From NCBI GenBank assembly GCA_964504455.1, contig CAZDDY010000001.1:1-50131 (forward strand): a stretch of 50,131 nucleotides of DNA, written 5' to 3'. A program made the translations under genes and the position numbers. This document shows positions 41,201 through 48,920 of this stretch, one piece after another. Under the pieces are notes generated by a model. The model did no database searches and had not been told where the DNA came from. It saw nothing but the letters and a program-made list of their open reading frames with translations. Each line of letters begins with the position of its first letter. Position 1 is the stretch's first letter. The DNA comes from CAZDDY01 sp964504455. GTDB taxonomy: Bacteria > Patescibacteriota > Minisyncoccia > Phycocordibacterales > UBA9973.

Positions 41201-42595
41201 GATCGACAAGAAGGGACAACTGTGCGTATTAGTACAACAATAGATGGATTAGAACCGAATGGAAACTCATTTTTTCCAGAAATTACTCCTGATGGAAGAT
41301 ATATTATTTTTTATTCATATGCAACGAATTTTGTAGCGGGTGATACAAATGCAACTTCCGATATTTTTGTCTATGATAGACAAACAAATCAGGTCACACG
41401 GATGGATCAGTCGACACAAGGAGTACAGGACACATATGATGATGCTGATGAAGGTAATGGTTTTGCAATTTCAGATGATGGAAGATACGTACTGTTTCCT
41501 TCGGTGGAAAGTACAACACTGATACTAGGATACAACACAGGTAATGCAAATCTTTTAATTCGCGACCGAGAGTTACAAACACTTACGCATGCTATAAATT
41601 TTGCCGGCGGATTTAAAGGAAGTAGCGGTTCAGGTTTTAGTACAATTTCAAAAAATGGACAGTATATAGCTTTTCATACTGAGGCAGACAATCTTTTTCC
41701 AAATGATCAAAATGAAATGAAAGATGTAATTTTTTATGATAATAATACGCAGACTCTTGAGCCTGTTAGTGTTAGTTCCAGTGAAATTTTAGGAAACGAA
41801 AATTCATACATGCAAGAGACACCAGGCAGGTCAATTTCAGATGATGGTCGATATGTTGCTTTTTATTCTTATGCACCCTTAGTTTCTGATGATACTAATG
41901 TCACATCGGACATCTATGTGCGTGATCGGCAAGAAGGAACAACGGCCCGGGTGAATACTTCGGTTTTAGGAGTAGAACAAGATGCAGATGATTATGATGA
42001 TGGTCAGGGGTATTTTTTGTCTGGAGATGGTAAATATCTTGTCTATTCGTCCTCAGGAGACACACTTGTTGCAAGTGATCAAAATGACGAAGATGATGTT
42101 TTCTTTGCTACTCTTAATAATACAGCTACAACTTCAGGTGGCGGAGGGGGTGGAGTAGTTTTTCAGCCTGCTTCAGGTGGTCTTTCATATGTTCCTCCTG
42201 CCTTGTTGCCGAGCAAAGAAATAGATCCATCAAAAGAAAATCCGAAACTGATACAAGAGAAACCAAATACTCCAAATATACCTATATGTAATGAGCAAGG
42301 TAAATTTACCCAATACGTTAGGAAGGGTGCTTTTGGAGGAGATGTGAAGAAAATTCAAGAGTTTTTAAATGAACGTGGGTATCTAAAAGTTACACCAACA
42401 GGATACTTTGGAGTATTAACGGAACAAGCAGTCAAAGCGTTTCAGCTTGATAATCGTCAAGTAACTCTTGACCCTTGGGGGTTTAAATCACCAACTGGCT
42501 GGTGGTATCACACGACAAGAGGTCTTGCAAACAAGATTATTGGTTGTCCCGAAGAAAATGTTACTTTGCCAAACGGGACAAAAGTGAGTTTGTAA
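38288..42595 (+). CDS. Giant secreted/anchored beta-propeller repeat protein with C-terminal peptidoglycan-binding domain
   Basis: A 1,435-residue surface protein. A basic N-terminus and membrane helix (about 12-30) form a signal or anchor. Then come 21 tandem units of about 58 residues related to WD40-like/TolB (PD40) propeller blades. The consensus is S-DGRYVVFxSxATNLVxGDTNxxxDIFxRDxxxxTTERVSVSxxGxxxNxxS. Each unit carries a D-x-N-x3-D loop suitable for calcium. 21 units fit three seven-bladed propellers. A Gly6 and Pro-rich linker leads to a C-terminal peptidoglycan-binding-like domain (GAFGGDVKKIQEFLNERGYLKVTPTGYFG and later LTEQAVKAFQ). The function is unknown; attachment to the wall and display of binding propellers is inferred. 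It has its own promoter, and the transpeptidase-like gene follows. Confidence 0.88.
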   Translation: MVRKTFHTGSNTQIFILVAVLIISSAVLFSFRESTQVTASPVSLERVSIIPGEKELSGNGSTSSPVFSGDGNYVVFTSSSSNLVPGDVNGANDIFIYSFETDTVELVSLDSNEVQADSDSETPQVSFDGRYVVFASYATNLVSGDTNGQMDVFLRDRQLGTTERINVSSSEIESTGYAQNPSISSDGRYVVFHSSGADLIAGDTNGQVDAFLRDRQLGSTERVSISDGEAQANSESYQPYISSDGRYVAFTSYAPNLVAGDSNVTYDVFVRDLELGTTERVSISDGEAQANSESSYPSLSSDGRYVLFYSVASNLVVGDTNGVGDVFLRDRLAGTTTRVSISDGEAQANAFSGAPSMSLDGRYVVFQSEATNLVVGDINFNIDFFIRDTLLGTTELVTQTTAGVQLQEDSSISTISVSPDGRYVAFDTTGILVPGDSNNAYDIFIRDRQLDTTEFLYTFLGTEEANGGSIRPKMSEDERYIVFESNATNLVADDTDDSTDIFVFDRTERTFELVSVSSDGTESNGEAYTPYISGDGRYVVFSSNATNLVADDTNDVEDIFLRDRFLDTTEIVSLTYTGELANNTSMEPSVSDDGRYVLFQSFATNLVDGDTNGVWDIFIRDRDTDATERVSVSSDGTQASEQSLRPRFSSDGRYVVFTSEATNLVPEDTDDDEDIYIRDRTNGTTKIISYVRNVMVHGNSDNTLPDFDAGQNFVFQSLSSDLVSGDTNNVDDIFFMNQATNQIQRVSVSTNGEEGNALSIRPKISADGRYVSYTSYATNLVAGDTNSATDIFVYDRESNITERVSISTNGEEANNASNFPDISSTGQYVVYTSNATNLVASDANAGVEDIFIRDLNADTTELVSVSTGGVQGDGASSEPIFSSNDQYVGFSSSATNLVAGDTNNAADIFLRDLVNETTEIVSVDSDENIVNGSVGAFNPSLSSDARYVVFSSESPGYVSGDTNSTGDIFIRDRQEGTTVRISTTIDGLEPNGNSFFPEITPDGRYIIFYSYATNFVAGDTNATSDIFVYDRQTNQVTRMDQSTQGVQDTYDDADEGNGFAISDDGRYVLFPSVESTTLILGYNTGNANLLIRDRELQTLTHAINFAGGFKGSSGSGFSTISKNGQYIAFHTEADNLFPNDQNEMKDVIFYDNNTQTLEPVSVSSSEILGNENSYMQETPGRSISDDGRYVAFYSYAPLVSDDTNVTSDIYVRDRQEGTTARVNTSVLGVEQDADDYDDGQGYFLSGDGKYLVYSSSGDTLVASDQNDEDDVFFATLNNTATTSGGGGGGVVFQPASGGLSYVPPALLPSKEIDPSKENPKLIQEKPNTPNIPICNEQGKFTQYVRKGAFGGDVKKIQEFLNERGYLKVTPTGYFGVLTEQAVKAFQLDNRQVTLDPWGFKSPTGWWYHTTRGLANKIIGCPEENVTLPNGTKVSL
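38966..39331 (+). repeat. Near-identical DNA repeats with 174-bp period inside the propeller gene
   Basis: A 31-bp segment beginning GATGGAGAAGCACAAGC is identical at 38966-38996 and 39140-39170. A 17-bp version recurs from 39314. The period is exactly 174 bp (58 codons), showing recent duplication of whole blades 3-5. Confidence 0.85.
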
Positions 42596-42607
42596 GTGTT
42601 TTGTATT

Positions 42608-42635
42608 TTGTAAAAAATATATAAGTCAGTATACT
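42608..42635 (+). promoter_or_regulatory. Promoter of the L,D-transpeptidase-like gene (TTGTAA-N16-TATACT)
   Basis: -35 TTGTAA (42608-42613), 16-nt spacer, -10 TATACT (42630-42635), 8 nt to the ATG at 42644. A leaderless mRNA is predicted. Confidence 0.62.
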
Positions 42636-42643
42636 GATAGAAG

Positions 42644-44025
42644 ATGGCAAAACACGCGAGTTCTATTTTTCTTATTGCACTTTTTTTTGGAATTGTCTGG
42701 GTTGTGCAGGCATATTTTCAGAGTCCTAAACTTTTTCCATTTGCACCACTTAATCAAAAACCAGGAGAGTTTGATTTTGGGGCAGTTTCAAATGATATAG
42801 AATCTCATTATATTGAAAGTGCTAAACAAGATTTGCTTGATAGTAGAAAATCATTTGTAGAAGCAAATCTTTCAGATATGACACTTTCGGTGTACAAAGA
42901 AGGAACGATTATTCTTACTGTGCCAATTAAATCTAAAGGCAGAGATGGTTCTTGGTGGGAGACACCAACAGGTGTATATACCTTTAAAACGAAAGAAGAA
43001 AACCACTNNNNNNNNNNTTTTCTTCTTTAGGTCATGTCTACATGCCTTGGAGTATGGCATTTCAAGGTAACTTTTTTGTCCACGGCTGGCCATATTATCC
43101 TGGAGGCATTCCAGTTGAGACTACGTACTCTGGTGGATGTATACGACTAACGAGTGAGGATGCACAAAAAGTATATGAACTAGTTGGTGTTGGAGACCCG
43201 ATAGTTGTTTCAAACCAAGCACTTTATGCTGACGACACAGATTATGTGTTGGCAAATAGTACTGTAACAGCTGAGGGCTATTTAGTTGGTGATTTGAAAA
43301 ATAATTTTATTTTCTCAAACAAAGAAAAAGATACACTATTTCCAGTGCTTTCCATTACAAAACTTTTGACAGCTGTAGTTTCTGCCGAATATGCAAATAT
43401 TGAAACATCCCTTATGGCGCCAGGAACAATAGAATCAATAAGTACTCCAATTCCACGTTTGAAGGCCGGGGTGTCGTATTCAATATATGATCTTCTGTTT
43501 CCACTTTTGCAAGAATCATCTAATCAATCGGCGGTACTCATTGCAACATACCCATCAACAAAAACATTTATTGCTCGTATGGATGAGAAAGCAAAAGCAA
43601 TCGGCATGCGTGATGCTAAGTTCGTTGACCCGGGGGGAGTATCACTTGAAAACGTTGCAACACCAACAGATTTATTTAGACTATCTCAGTACTTATATTC
43701 GAACCGCCAATTTATTCTAAAGATGACTGCTGGAACAGCAGAAACAAAAATTTACGGAGAACCTCAGTTTAAAAATTTGGAAAATTATAATCTTTTTACT
43801 GATGATGAAACATTTGTTGGGGGGATTGTCGGGAAATCACTCGGACAAGGATTAAATAGTGGTCTTTTCATTTTTGAATTGCCTTTTGGTAACACGAAAA
43901 GACCAGTTGCGATTGTATTGCTTGATTCTGAAGATCTAAGCAGTGATGCAAAAGCACTCATAAGACAAGCAAGAGAGTTTTATTCGCTAAACGCACTAAA
44001 AATCGCAGAAAAGAAAGAACAATGA
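42644..44025 (+). CDS. L,D-transpeptidase (YkuD) + D,D-carboxypeptidase-like fusion, interrupted by an assembly gap
   Basis: One gene broken only by ten N at 43008-43017. The first part has a membrane helix (about 7-25) and reads WWETPTGVYTFKTKEENH. The second resumes with FSSLGHVYMPWS, NFFVHGWPYYPGG and the catalytic YSGGCIRLTSEDA, so the YkuD cysteine is present. A serine D,D-carboxypeptidase-like domain follows, with SITK, ESSN, and a weak K-S-L-G in place of KTG. The two halves are in different frames across the ten N, but joining the flanks with a 1-nt overlap restores the frame and gives KEENHFSSLGHVY. It is a paralogue of the gene at 3129-5429 without the CapA part. Its stop overlaps the next start (ATGA). 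Wall cross-linking is inferred. Confidence 0.88.
43008..43017. other. Assembly gap (10 N)
   Basis: A run of exactly ten N inside the L,D-transpeptidase domain, a typical scaffolding placeholder, not an estimated length. Confidence 0.98.
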
Positions 44026-44420
44026 AATACAAAGTTGGTTTATTGTTTGGCGTATTCGATGGATTACACAAAGGGCATGAATTTCTTTTAAATGAAGCAC
44101 TAAAAGAAACTGAGACACTCTACGTTGTCGTTGCAAGAGATATGATAGTAGAAAATTTAAAATCGCGACTACCTGCGATTACGCACGTACAACGTAGAGC
44201 CAATCTTGAAAAATATAGCCAAAGAATAAAGACAGTATCAGGTGATACCGTATTGGGCTTATGGACGGCAATCCACGAAGTTAATCCCGAAGTTGTTTTC
44301 ATTGGTTATGATCAAGTAAAAATGAAAGAAGCACTTCTTCGTGATTTTCCGAATAGAAAATTTGATGTTGTAGACATACTATCATTTGAACCTGAAAAAT
44401 ATCACACAAGTTTGTTATAA
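44022..44420 (+). CDS. Cytidylyltransferase-like nucleotidyltransferase
   Basis: A 132-residue HxGH nucleotidyltransferase. GLLFGVFDGLHKGHEFLLNEAL carries the nucleotide-binding HKGH, followed by LYVVVARD, RRANLEKYSQRI and PEVVFIGYDQV, with the usual ISSTR-like region reduced. The layout matches the glycerol-3-phosphate cytidylyltransferase (TagD) and archaeal FAD synthase (RibL) branch; which substrate it uses is not decidable here. It overlaps the preceding wall-enzyme gene by 4 nt and is 11 nt before an ABC exporter. This context slightly favours a surface-polymer precursor role. Confidence 0.82.
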   Translation: MKYKVGLLFGVFDGLHKGHEFLLNEALKETETLYVVVARDMIVENLKSRLPAITHVQRRANLEKYSQRIKTVSGDTVLGLWTAIHEVNPEVVFIGYDQVKMKEALLRDFPNRKFDVVDILSFEPEKYHTSLL

Positions 44421-44431
44421 TAGGCTACTTA

Positions 44432-46216
44432 ATGAAAAAACAAGGCAAAAAAATTGAAGTCTCATTTAGCGATCTTCTGAAAAGCTTTTTAAGCCTTTTG
44501 AAAGGTAAATCTCTATGGATAGTGGTCATTTTTCTTCTGACCATCTTCTCTTCATTTTTTGCTGTCATTATACCTGTATATGTAAGAGAAATTATTGATA
44601 GTATTGGTTCAAATGATAAGACACTGATCGGACATGTTTTTAATCTAATATACATTATTATTGCGCTTAGACTTTGTGCGTGGCTCATTTTTCGAAGCAA
44701 GGAATATATTACGAGCTGGTTCATGATTTTGGCTAATGCCAAGCTTCGGAACGGCGTTTTTGGATATCTTATTAACCACTCACAAAATTTTTTCGCAAAC
44801 CATTTTGTTGGGTCGCTGACTAAAAAAGTAAATGATTATGCAAATTCGTTCCAAACAATTCTTTTTCAAATTGAAAGTACCGTTATACCGCTGTTAGTAC
44901 AACTTGTTGGTGCGTCCATTATCATTTTTGCTGAGGACCGAAAAGTTGGTTTTGTTTTCTCGGGTGGCTTCTTTTTCATCATTCTTTTGAATATTGTGTT
45001 TGCAATGGTTAAGACAAAATTTGACCGAAGAGCTTCACACGCAATGTCACAAACGACAGGATTTACCGCGGACAGTCTGACAAACAATACTGCCAGCACA
45101 CTTTTTTCTGCTCGAGGATATGAGGTGTCATTACGAGCAGAGAAAGAATCTATATGGAAATATCATAAAAAAAGACAGTGGTTTTTTGGCGATACAATTT
45201 ATACAGTTCAAGGACTAATTTTTATTGTTATTGAATACTTTATTTTGAAGTATTCTGTTTCGGGATGGTTTCTTGGAACCCTTTCAAGTGGAGAATTCGC
45301 TATGTTTCAGTTTTATGTGATTGGCTCATTTGTACAAATTACCGCACTGTCATTTAGTATCAGAATGATATATGAAGGGTACGCTGAGGGTGCTGAAGTC
45401 GTAGATCTTCTTAAAATTCCTCATGAAATTACTGACGCATCAGACGCTAGGGAATTACAAGTTCAGTCTGGCAAAATTGTATTTGATACTGTCTCTTTCT
45501 CGTATTCACATGAAAATGAAGTGTTAAGTAATATACAATTGACCATTGAGCCAAAAACAAAGTTAGGACTCGTGGGCCCTTCTGGGGCGGGGAAAAGCAC
45601 TTTTGTAAAATTACTCCTACGTTTCTTTGATGTAACAGCTGGCCACATAGTAATTGATGGTTTTGATATAAAGACAGTAACACAAGATTCATTACATAAA
45701 AGCGTTGCTTTCGTGCCACAAGATCCAGTTTTATTTCACCGTACGCTCTTAGACAATATTCGATATGGGAGATTTGACGCCACAGATGAGGAAGTTATTG
45801 AGGCTGCAAAGAAAGCACACGCTCATGAGTTTATTGTAAAACTTAAAGATGGATACGAGACGCTTGTTGGAGAGCGGGGAATAAAACTTTCTGGAGGAGA
45901 AAGACAACGAGTGGCAATTGCCAGAGCGATACTAAAGAATGCCCCAATTCTTGTGCTTGATGAAGCAACCTCAGCGCTCGATTCTGAATCTGAACGACTT
46001 ATTCAAGATGCGCTCAGGCTTTTAATGGAAAATAAGACAGTTATTGTTATCGCGCATCGACTTTCAACAATTCAAAAAATGGATCGAATTCTGGTGATTG
46101 ATAGCGGAAAAATTATAGAAGACGGCACACATGAAAAACTTCTTTCAAACAACAACTCACTCTACAAGAAACTTTGGGAACTACAAGCAGGTGGATTTAT
46201 TCAAGATGAAAAATAA
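44432..46216 (+). CDS. ABC exporter, fused permease and ATPase (MsbA-like)
   Basis: A homodimeric-type ABC exporter of 594 residues. The N-terminal part (about 20-320) holds about six membrane helices beginning LWIVVIFLLTIFSSFFAVIIPVYV. The ATPase (about 345-590) has Walker A GPSGAGKSTF, Q-loop FVPQDPVLF, signature LSGGERQR, Walker B ILVLDEATSALD and the H-loop IVIAHRLS. Lipid, peptide or drug export are all possible, and the substrate cannot be read from the sequence. It follows the nucleotidyltransferase by 11 nt and may belong to the same envelope operon. Confidence 0.93.
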   Translation: MKKQGKKIEVSFSDLLKSFLSLLKGKSLWIVVIFLLTIFSSFFAVIIPVYVREIIDSIGSNDKTLIGHVFNLIYIIIALRLCAWLIFRSKEYITSWFMILANAKLRNGVFGYLINHSQNFFANHFVGSLTKKVNDYANSFQTILFQIESTVIPLLVQLVGASIIIFAEDRKVGFVFSGGFFFIILLNIVFAMVKTKFDRRASHAMSQTTGFTADSLTNNTASTLFSARGYEVSLRAEKESIWKYHKKRQWFFGDTIYTVQGLIFIVIEYFILKYSVSGWFLGTLSSGEFAMFQFYVIGSFVQITALSFSIRMIYEGYAEGAEVVDLLKIPHEITDASDARELQVQSGKIVFDTVSFSYSHENEVLSNIQLTIEPKTKLGLVGPSGAGKSTFVKLLLRFFDVTAGHIVIDGFDIKTVTQDSLHKSVAFVPQDPVLFHRTLLDNIRYGRFDATDEEVIEAAKKAHAHEFIVKLKDGYETLVGERGIKLSGGERQRVAIARAILKNAPILVLDEATSALDSESERLIQDALRLLMENKTVIVIAHRLSTIQKMDRILVIDSGKIIEDGTHEKLLSNNNSLYKKLWELQAGGFIQDEK

Positions 46217-46284
46217 AAAAAGCCCCATGCCACTCTACTTACCGATTGGTAACGTATGTGTACACAGGGCGTAATTGCTTTAGA

Positions 46285-46533
46285 TCACTGGCTTCTGTTT
46301 TCGGAACGGGTCATTGGACCCCCGAATAATGCTTCTTTGGCTTTGTCGCTTTGCATAATTTTTGTGTGGAGCCACTTGTCTGTTGGCTCCATATCTTCTG
46401 CCGGATCATCAGGATCTTCTATTTTCTTTGGCTTTTTCTTTTTTGTAAGTAGTTTGTAAATAATTACGAGGCCAACACCCACAAGAAGGGTAATACCAAT
46501 GGCCTGTCCGGTTGTTGCAAGTAAGTAAGGCAT
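46285..46533 (-). CDS. Small single-pass membrane protein
   Basis: Not recognised. From ATG 46533 the product has 82 residues: a short N-terminus (MPYLLATTGQ), one membrane helix (AIGITLLVGVGLVIIYKLL), a basic stop-transfer KKKKPKK and an acidic tail (EDPDDPAEDMEP) ending with LHTKIMQSDKAKEALFGGPMTRSE. The preferred start is supported by TTGATA-N18-TACAAA ending 9 nt upstream; the open frame extends to 46614 across that promoter. It converges on the ABC exporter. The function is unknown. Confidence 0.68.
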   Translation of the reverse strand: MPYLLATTGQAIGITLLVGVGLVIIYKLLTKKKKPKKIEDPDDPAEDMEPTDKWLHTKIMQSDKAKEALFGGPMTRSENRSQ

Positions 46534-46542
46534 GTGTGTTGA

Positions 46543-46572
46543 TTTGTAGGTTTTAAATGAGAAATCTATCAA
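46543..46572 (-). promoter_or_regulatory. Promoter of the small membrane protein gene (TTGATA-N18-TACAAA)
   Basis: On the minus strand: TTGATA (46572-46567), 18-nt spacer, TACAAA (46548-46543), 9 nt to the ATG at 46533. Confidence 0.58.
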
Positions 46573-46631
46573 AAATACTATATAAGTCTTATACTGTCGT
46601 GTCAACCTAGCCAAAAATTTTTAAATTTCTG

Positions 46632-46637
46632 TATAAT
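46632..46637 (+). promoter_or_regulatory. -10 box of the glutamate dehydrogenase gene
   Basis: A perfect TATAAT 9 nt before the second in-frame ATG (46647) and only 3 nt before the first (46641). This favours 46647 as the start of a leaderless mRNA. No -35 at normal spacing is evident. Confidence 0.62.
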
Positions 46638-46646
46638 TACATGACT

Positions 46647-47870
46647 ATGCAAAATCCATTTCAAAACGCACTCGAGCAACTTAAAAGAGCAGTCGATGTT
46701 AAGTCGTTCCCAAAAGATTTTATTGAGGAAATATCGAATCCACAAAGAGAGGTAAGAATTTCTATTCCAGTAAAAATGGATTCGGGAAATGTAAGAATTT
46801 TTGAAGGCTATCGTGTTGAACACAATAATGCACGTGGGCCATACAAAGGTGGTATTAGATATCATCAGGATACAGATATTAATGAAGTGAAGGCACTTGC
46901 ATTTTGGATGGCACTTAAATGTGCAGTATCGAATATTCCAATGGGAGGAGGAAAGGGAGGCATTACAGTTAATCCAAAAGACCTTTCAAAAGGAGAACTT
47001 GAAAGACTCTCACGTGGGTGGGTGCGTGGTATGGCGCCAATACTCGGACCTGAGAAAGATGTTCCAGCTCCAGACGTAAATACTACTCCTGAGATTATGT
47101 CTTGGATGACTGATGAGTTTGAAAAAATTTCAGGTGATACTACTAAAGCAACATTTACTGGCAAGCCGCTCGATAATGGTGGATCAGAAGGAAGAGGTGC
47201 TGCGACAGGTATGGGAGGATTTTATGTCTTTGAAGCACTACGCGAGAAGTATGGAATTCCAGATTCTGCGACCGTTGCGATTCAAGGGATGGGTAATGTT
47301 GGTGGGAATGCGGGTGAGATTTTTCAGGCACATGGTCACAAAATTATTGCAATTTCTGACTCGAAAGGTGCTGTCTACAATGAAGGTGGTCTTGATATAC
47401 AAAGTGTTCTTTTGTTTAAGAAAGAAAAAGGAACTGTCGAGGGATTCCCTAATTCAAAGTACATAACAAACGAGGATTTACTTGAACTTCCTTGTGATGT
47501 GCTTATTCCTGCAGCGCTTGAGAATCAAATTACAATTGAAAATGCTGAGAATATAAAGGCAAAGTTTATTCTTGAACTTGCAAATGGGCCAATCACACCA
47601 GAGGCAGATGAAGTTTTATTCAAAAGAGGTATTCCTGTTGTGCCGGATATACTTGCAAACTCAGGTGGTGTGACCGTATCTACATTTGAATGGGAGCAAA
47701 ATCTCAAAGGCGAACATTGGAGCGAAAAGGAAGTGTTTGAAAAACTAAAGACTATTTTAGATACAGAATCAAAAATAATCGCAGATAAAGCAGACGAGCT
47801 TAAAACAGATTTACGTCGCGCCGCATTTATTGTGGCTTTGGAGAGGATTGCAAGCAAAATGGGCTATTAA
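46647..47870 (+). CDS. gdhA: Glutamate dehydrogenase (Glu/Leu/Phe/Val family)
   Basis: Interconverts glutamate and 2-oxoglutarate plus ammonia with NAD(P). It has the dimerisation/substrate domain with RVEHNNARGPYKGGIRYHQDTDINEVKALAFWMALKCA and the active-site GGGKGGI lysine segment. VPAPDVNTTPEIMSWMTDEF follows, then the Rossmann domain VAIQGMGNVGGNAGEIF (about 210-226), LELANGPITPEADEVLFKRGI and PDILANSGGVTVSTFEWEQN. The 407 residues are the normal size of the bacterial/archaeal NAD(P) type. The start at 46647 is chosen from the promoter position. The stop overlaps the next ATG by one nucleotide (TAATG). Confidence 0.96.
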   Translation: MQNPFQNALEQLKRAVDVKSFPKDFIEEISNPQREVRISIPVKMDSGNVRIFEGYRVEHNNARGPYKGGIRYHQDTDINEVKALAFWMALKCAVSNIPMGGGKGGITVNPKDLSKGELERLSRGWVRGMAPILGPEKDVPAPDVNTTPEIMSWMTDEFEKISGDTTKATFTGKPLDNGGSEGRGAATGMGGFYVFEALREKYGIPDSATVAIQGMGNVGGNAGEIFQAHGHKIIAISDSKGAVYNEGGLDIQSVLLFKKEKGTVEGFPNSKYITNEDLLELPCDVLIPAALENQITIENAENIKAKFILELANGPITPEADEVLFKRGIPVVPDILANSGGVTVSTFEWEQNLKGEHWSEKEVFEKLKTILDTESKIIADKADELKTDLRRAAFIVALERIASKMGY

Positions 47871-48415
47871 TGCGTGAGATTGAAATAAAGCTAAAAATTC
47901 CACATGGACCGGAGCTTCGAAAAAAATTTGAAGATCTTGGATGTGCTTTTTCACATCCAATCGAACAAGAAGATATTGTCTATACAAAAAATACTGGAAA
48001 TCTAGAAATCTTTCTATCAAATCCTGAGTTTTTACGAATCAGGACAGAGTCAAACGGCAAAGTTATTTTTACCTACAAAAAAGATAATAAGGCAGGAGAG
48101 CGTGGTCTTGATAAACTTGAGTATGAGTTTGAAGTGGGAAGCAAAAGCGAATGTCATAACTTTCTTAATTCAATAGGGTACAAAGAGGCAGTACGAATTT
48201 TTAAGAAGAGAACTAAAACAACGTACAAAGATTTTGAAATATGTCTTGATGAAGTTGAACACTTGGGTTTTTTTGTAGAAGTAGAAAAAGCAGTACCTGA
48301 TGACGGAGATCCCGAACAAGCTTTCCAGGATATCGAGTCATTTATTACATTTCTTGGTTTTGATTTATCACATCAGGTCAAAGATGGCTACGACATACAG
48401 ATCTTAAAGAGGTAA
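47870..48415 (+). CDS. CYTH-domain protein (CyaB-like, class IV adenylate cyclase / thiamine-triphosphatase fold)
   Basis: A 181-residue triphosphate tunnel metalloenzyme. The signature EIEIK (ExExK) is at residues 3-7, followed by LEIFLSNPEFLRIRTESNGKVIFTYKKDNK, the KLEYEFEV strand, RTKTTYKDFEICLDEVEHLGFFVEVEKAV and a helical C-terminus. Charged tunnel residues are present. Activities in this family include cAMP synthesis and tri- or polyphosphate hydrolysis, and the sequence does not decide between them. It is coupled to glutamate dehydrogenase by a TAATG overlap, so the two are made together. Confidence 0.88.
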   Translation: MREIEIKLKIPHGPELRKKFEDLGCAFSHPIEQEDIVYTKNTGNLEIFLSNPEFLRIRTESNGKVIFTYKKDNKAGERGLDKLEYEFEVGSKSECHNFLNSIGYKEAVRIFKKRTKTTYKDFEICLDEVEHLGFFVEVEKAVPDDGDPEQAFQDIESFITFLGFDLSHQVKDGYDIQILKR

Positions 48416-48418
48416 GAA

Positions 48419-48447
48419 AAAAGGTTTTGCTTGTCGCAAAACCTTTT
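48419..48447. terminator. Bidirectional terminator after the CYTH gene
   Basis: AAAAGGTTTTGC / GCAAAACCTTTT stem with a TTGTC loop. A- and T-tracts on both sides serve the CYTH gene and the convergent gene whose stop codon begins at 48446. Confidence 0.85.
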
Positions 48448-48844
48448 ATGTATCAAATACTGATTCACCGTTGTCAGCTTTCTCTTTTTTTAGTGTACCT
48501 TTTTTTATCGCAATCAGTTTTCGTGTTATATAGTTGTTTTGTATGAACATCCATTCGTCATCAAAGAAAATATCATCCAAACATTCTATCTTATAGGTGC
48601 CTACTTCACCAAAAACACCAAACATAATCACACCAGGTACATCTTCAATCATCATAAAAGCTTCTTCTGACCGTGGATCAGAGAAGCAATTCGATTTCTC
48701 AAAAAAGACCTTATTTTCCAAACCGATGCTTTTGTCGAATTCAAAACCTTCTTCCCAAGAATGAAATAGGTTATATCTAACAAGTTCTTTGACCAAATCG
48801 TATACTTCAGAGAGGTTTGCGGTAGTAACGTGTATATGCTTCAT
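48446..48844 (-). CDS. Hypothetical protein, 132 residues
   Basis: Not recognised. A soluble, acidic product beginning MKHIHVTTANLSEVYDLVKELVRYNLFHSWEEGFEFD. It continues with EEAFMMIEDVPGVIMFGVFGEVGTYKIECLDDIFFDDEWMFIQNNYITRKLIAIKKGTLKK, a mixed alpha/beta pattern. There are no membrane helices or motifs I can name. It shares the terminator with the CYTH gene and diverges from the ATPase gene at 48921. Codon use and AT content look like the neighbours. Confidence 0.68.
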   Translation of the reverse strand: MKHIHVTTANLSEVYDLVKELVRYNLFHSWEEGFEFDKSIGLENKVFFEKSNCFSDPRSEEAFMMIEDVPGVIMFGVFGEVGTYKIECLDDIFFDDEWMFIQNNYITRKLIAIKKGTLKKEKADNGESVFDT

Positions 48845-48904
48845 TCTTAATTTTTCTTCATTAAAACAAAATAAACAAAGGGAGTCAAAAAACCTAATTT
48901 TTGT

Positions 48905-48910
48905 TATACT
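48905..48910 (+). promoter_or_regulatory. Extended -10 (TGT TATACT) of the conjugation-like ATPase gene
   Basis: TATACT with a TGT extension (48902-48910), 10 nt before the ATG at 48921. No clear -35. Confidence 0.55.
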
Positions 48911-48920
48911 TACTTTAGTA

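Noticed and set aside
38288..42595. Tandem repeats that might suggest a CRISPR array or minisatellite
   Set aside because: The period is 174 bp, a whole number of codons, within one intact reading frame, and the repeats vary like protein blades. No short constant repeats with unique spacers are present.
42644..44025. Frameshifted or split gene (two reading frames either side of 43017)
   Set aside because: The break coincides with ten N. The protein is continuous if the flanks overlap by one base, so it is treated as one gene with an assembly gap.
46217..46284. Terminator after the ABC exporter
   Set aside because: Only a short TTACC/GGTAA hairpin (46240-46253) without a T-tract is visible, so I do not call it.
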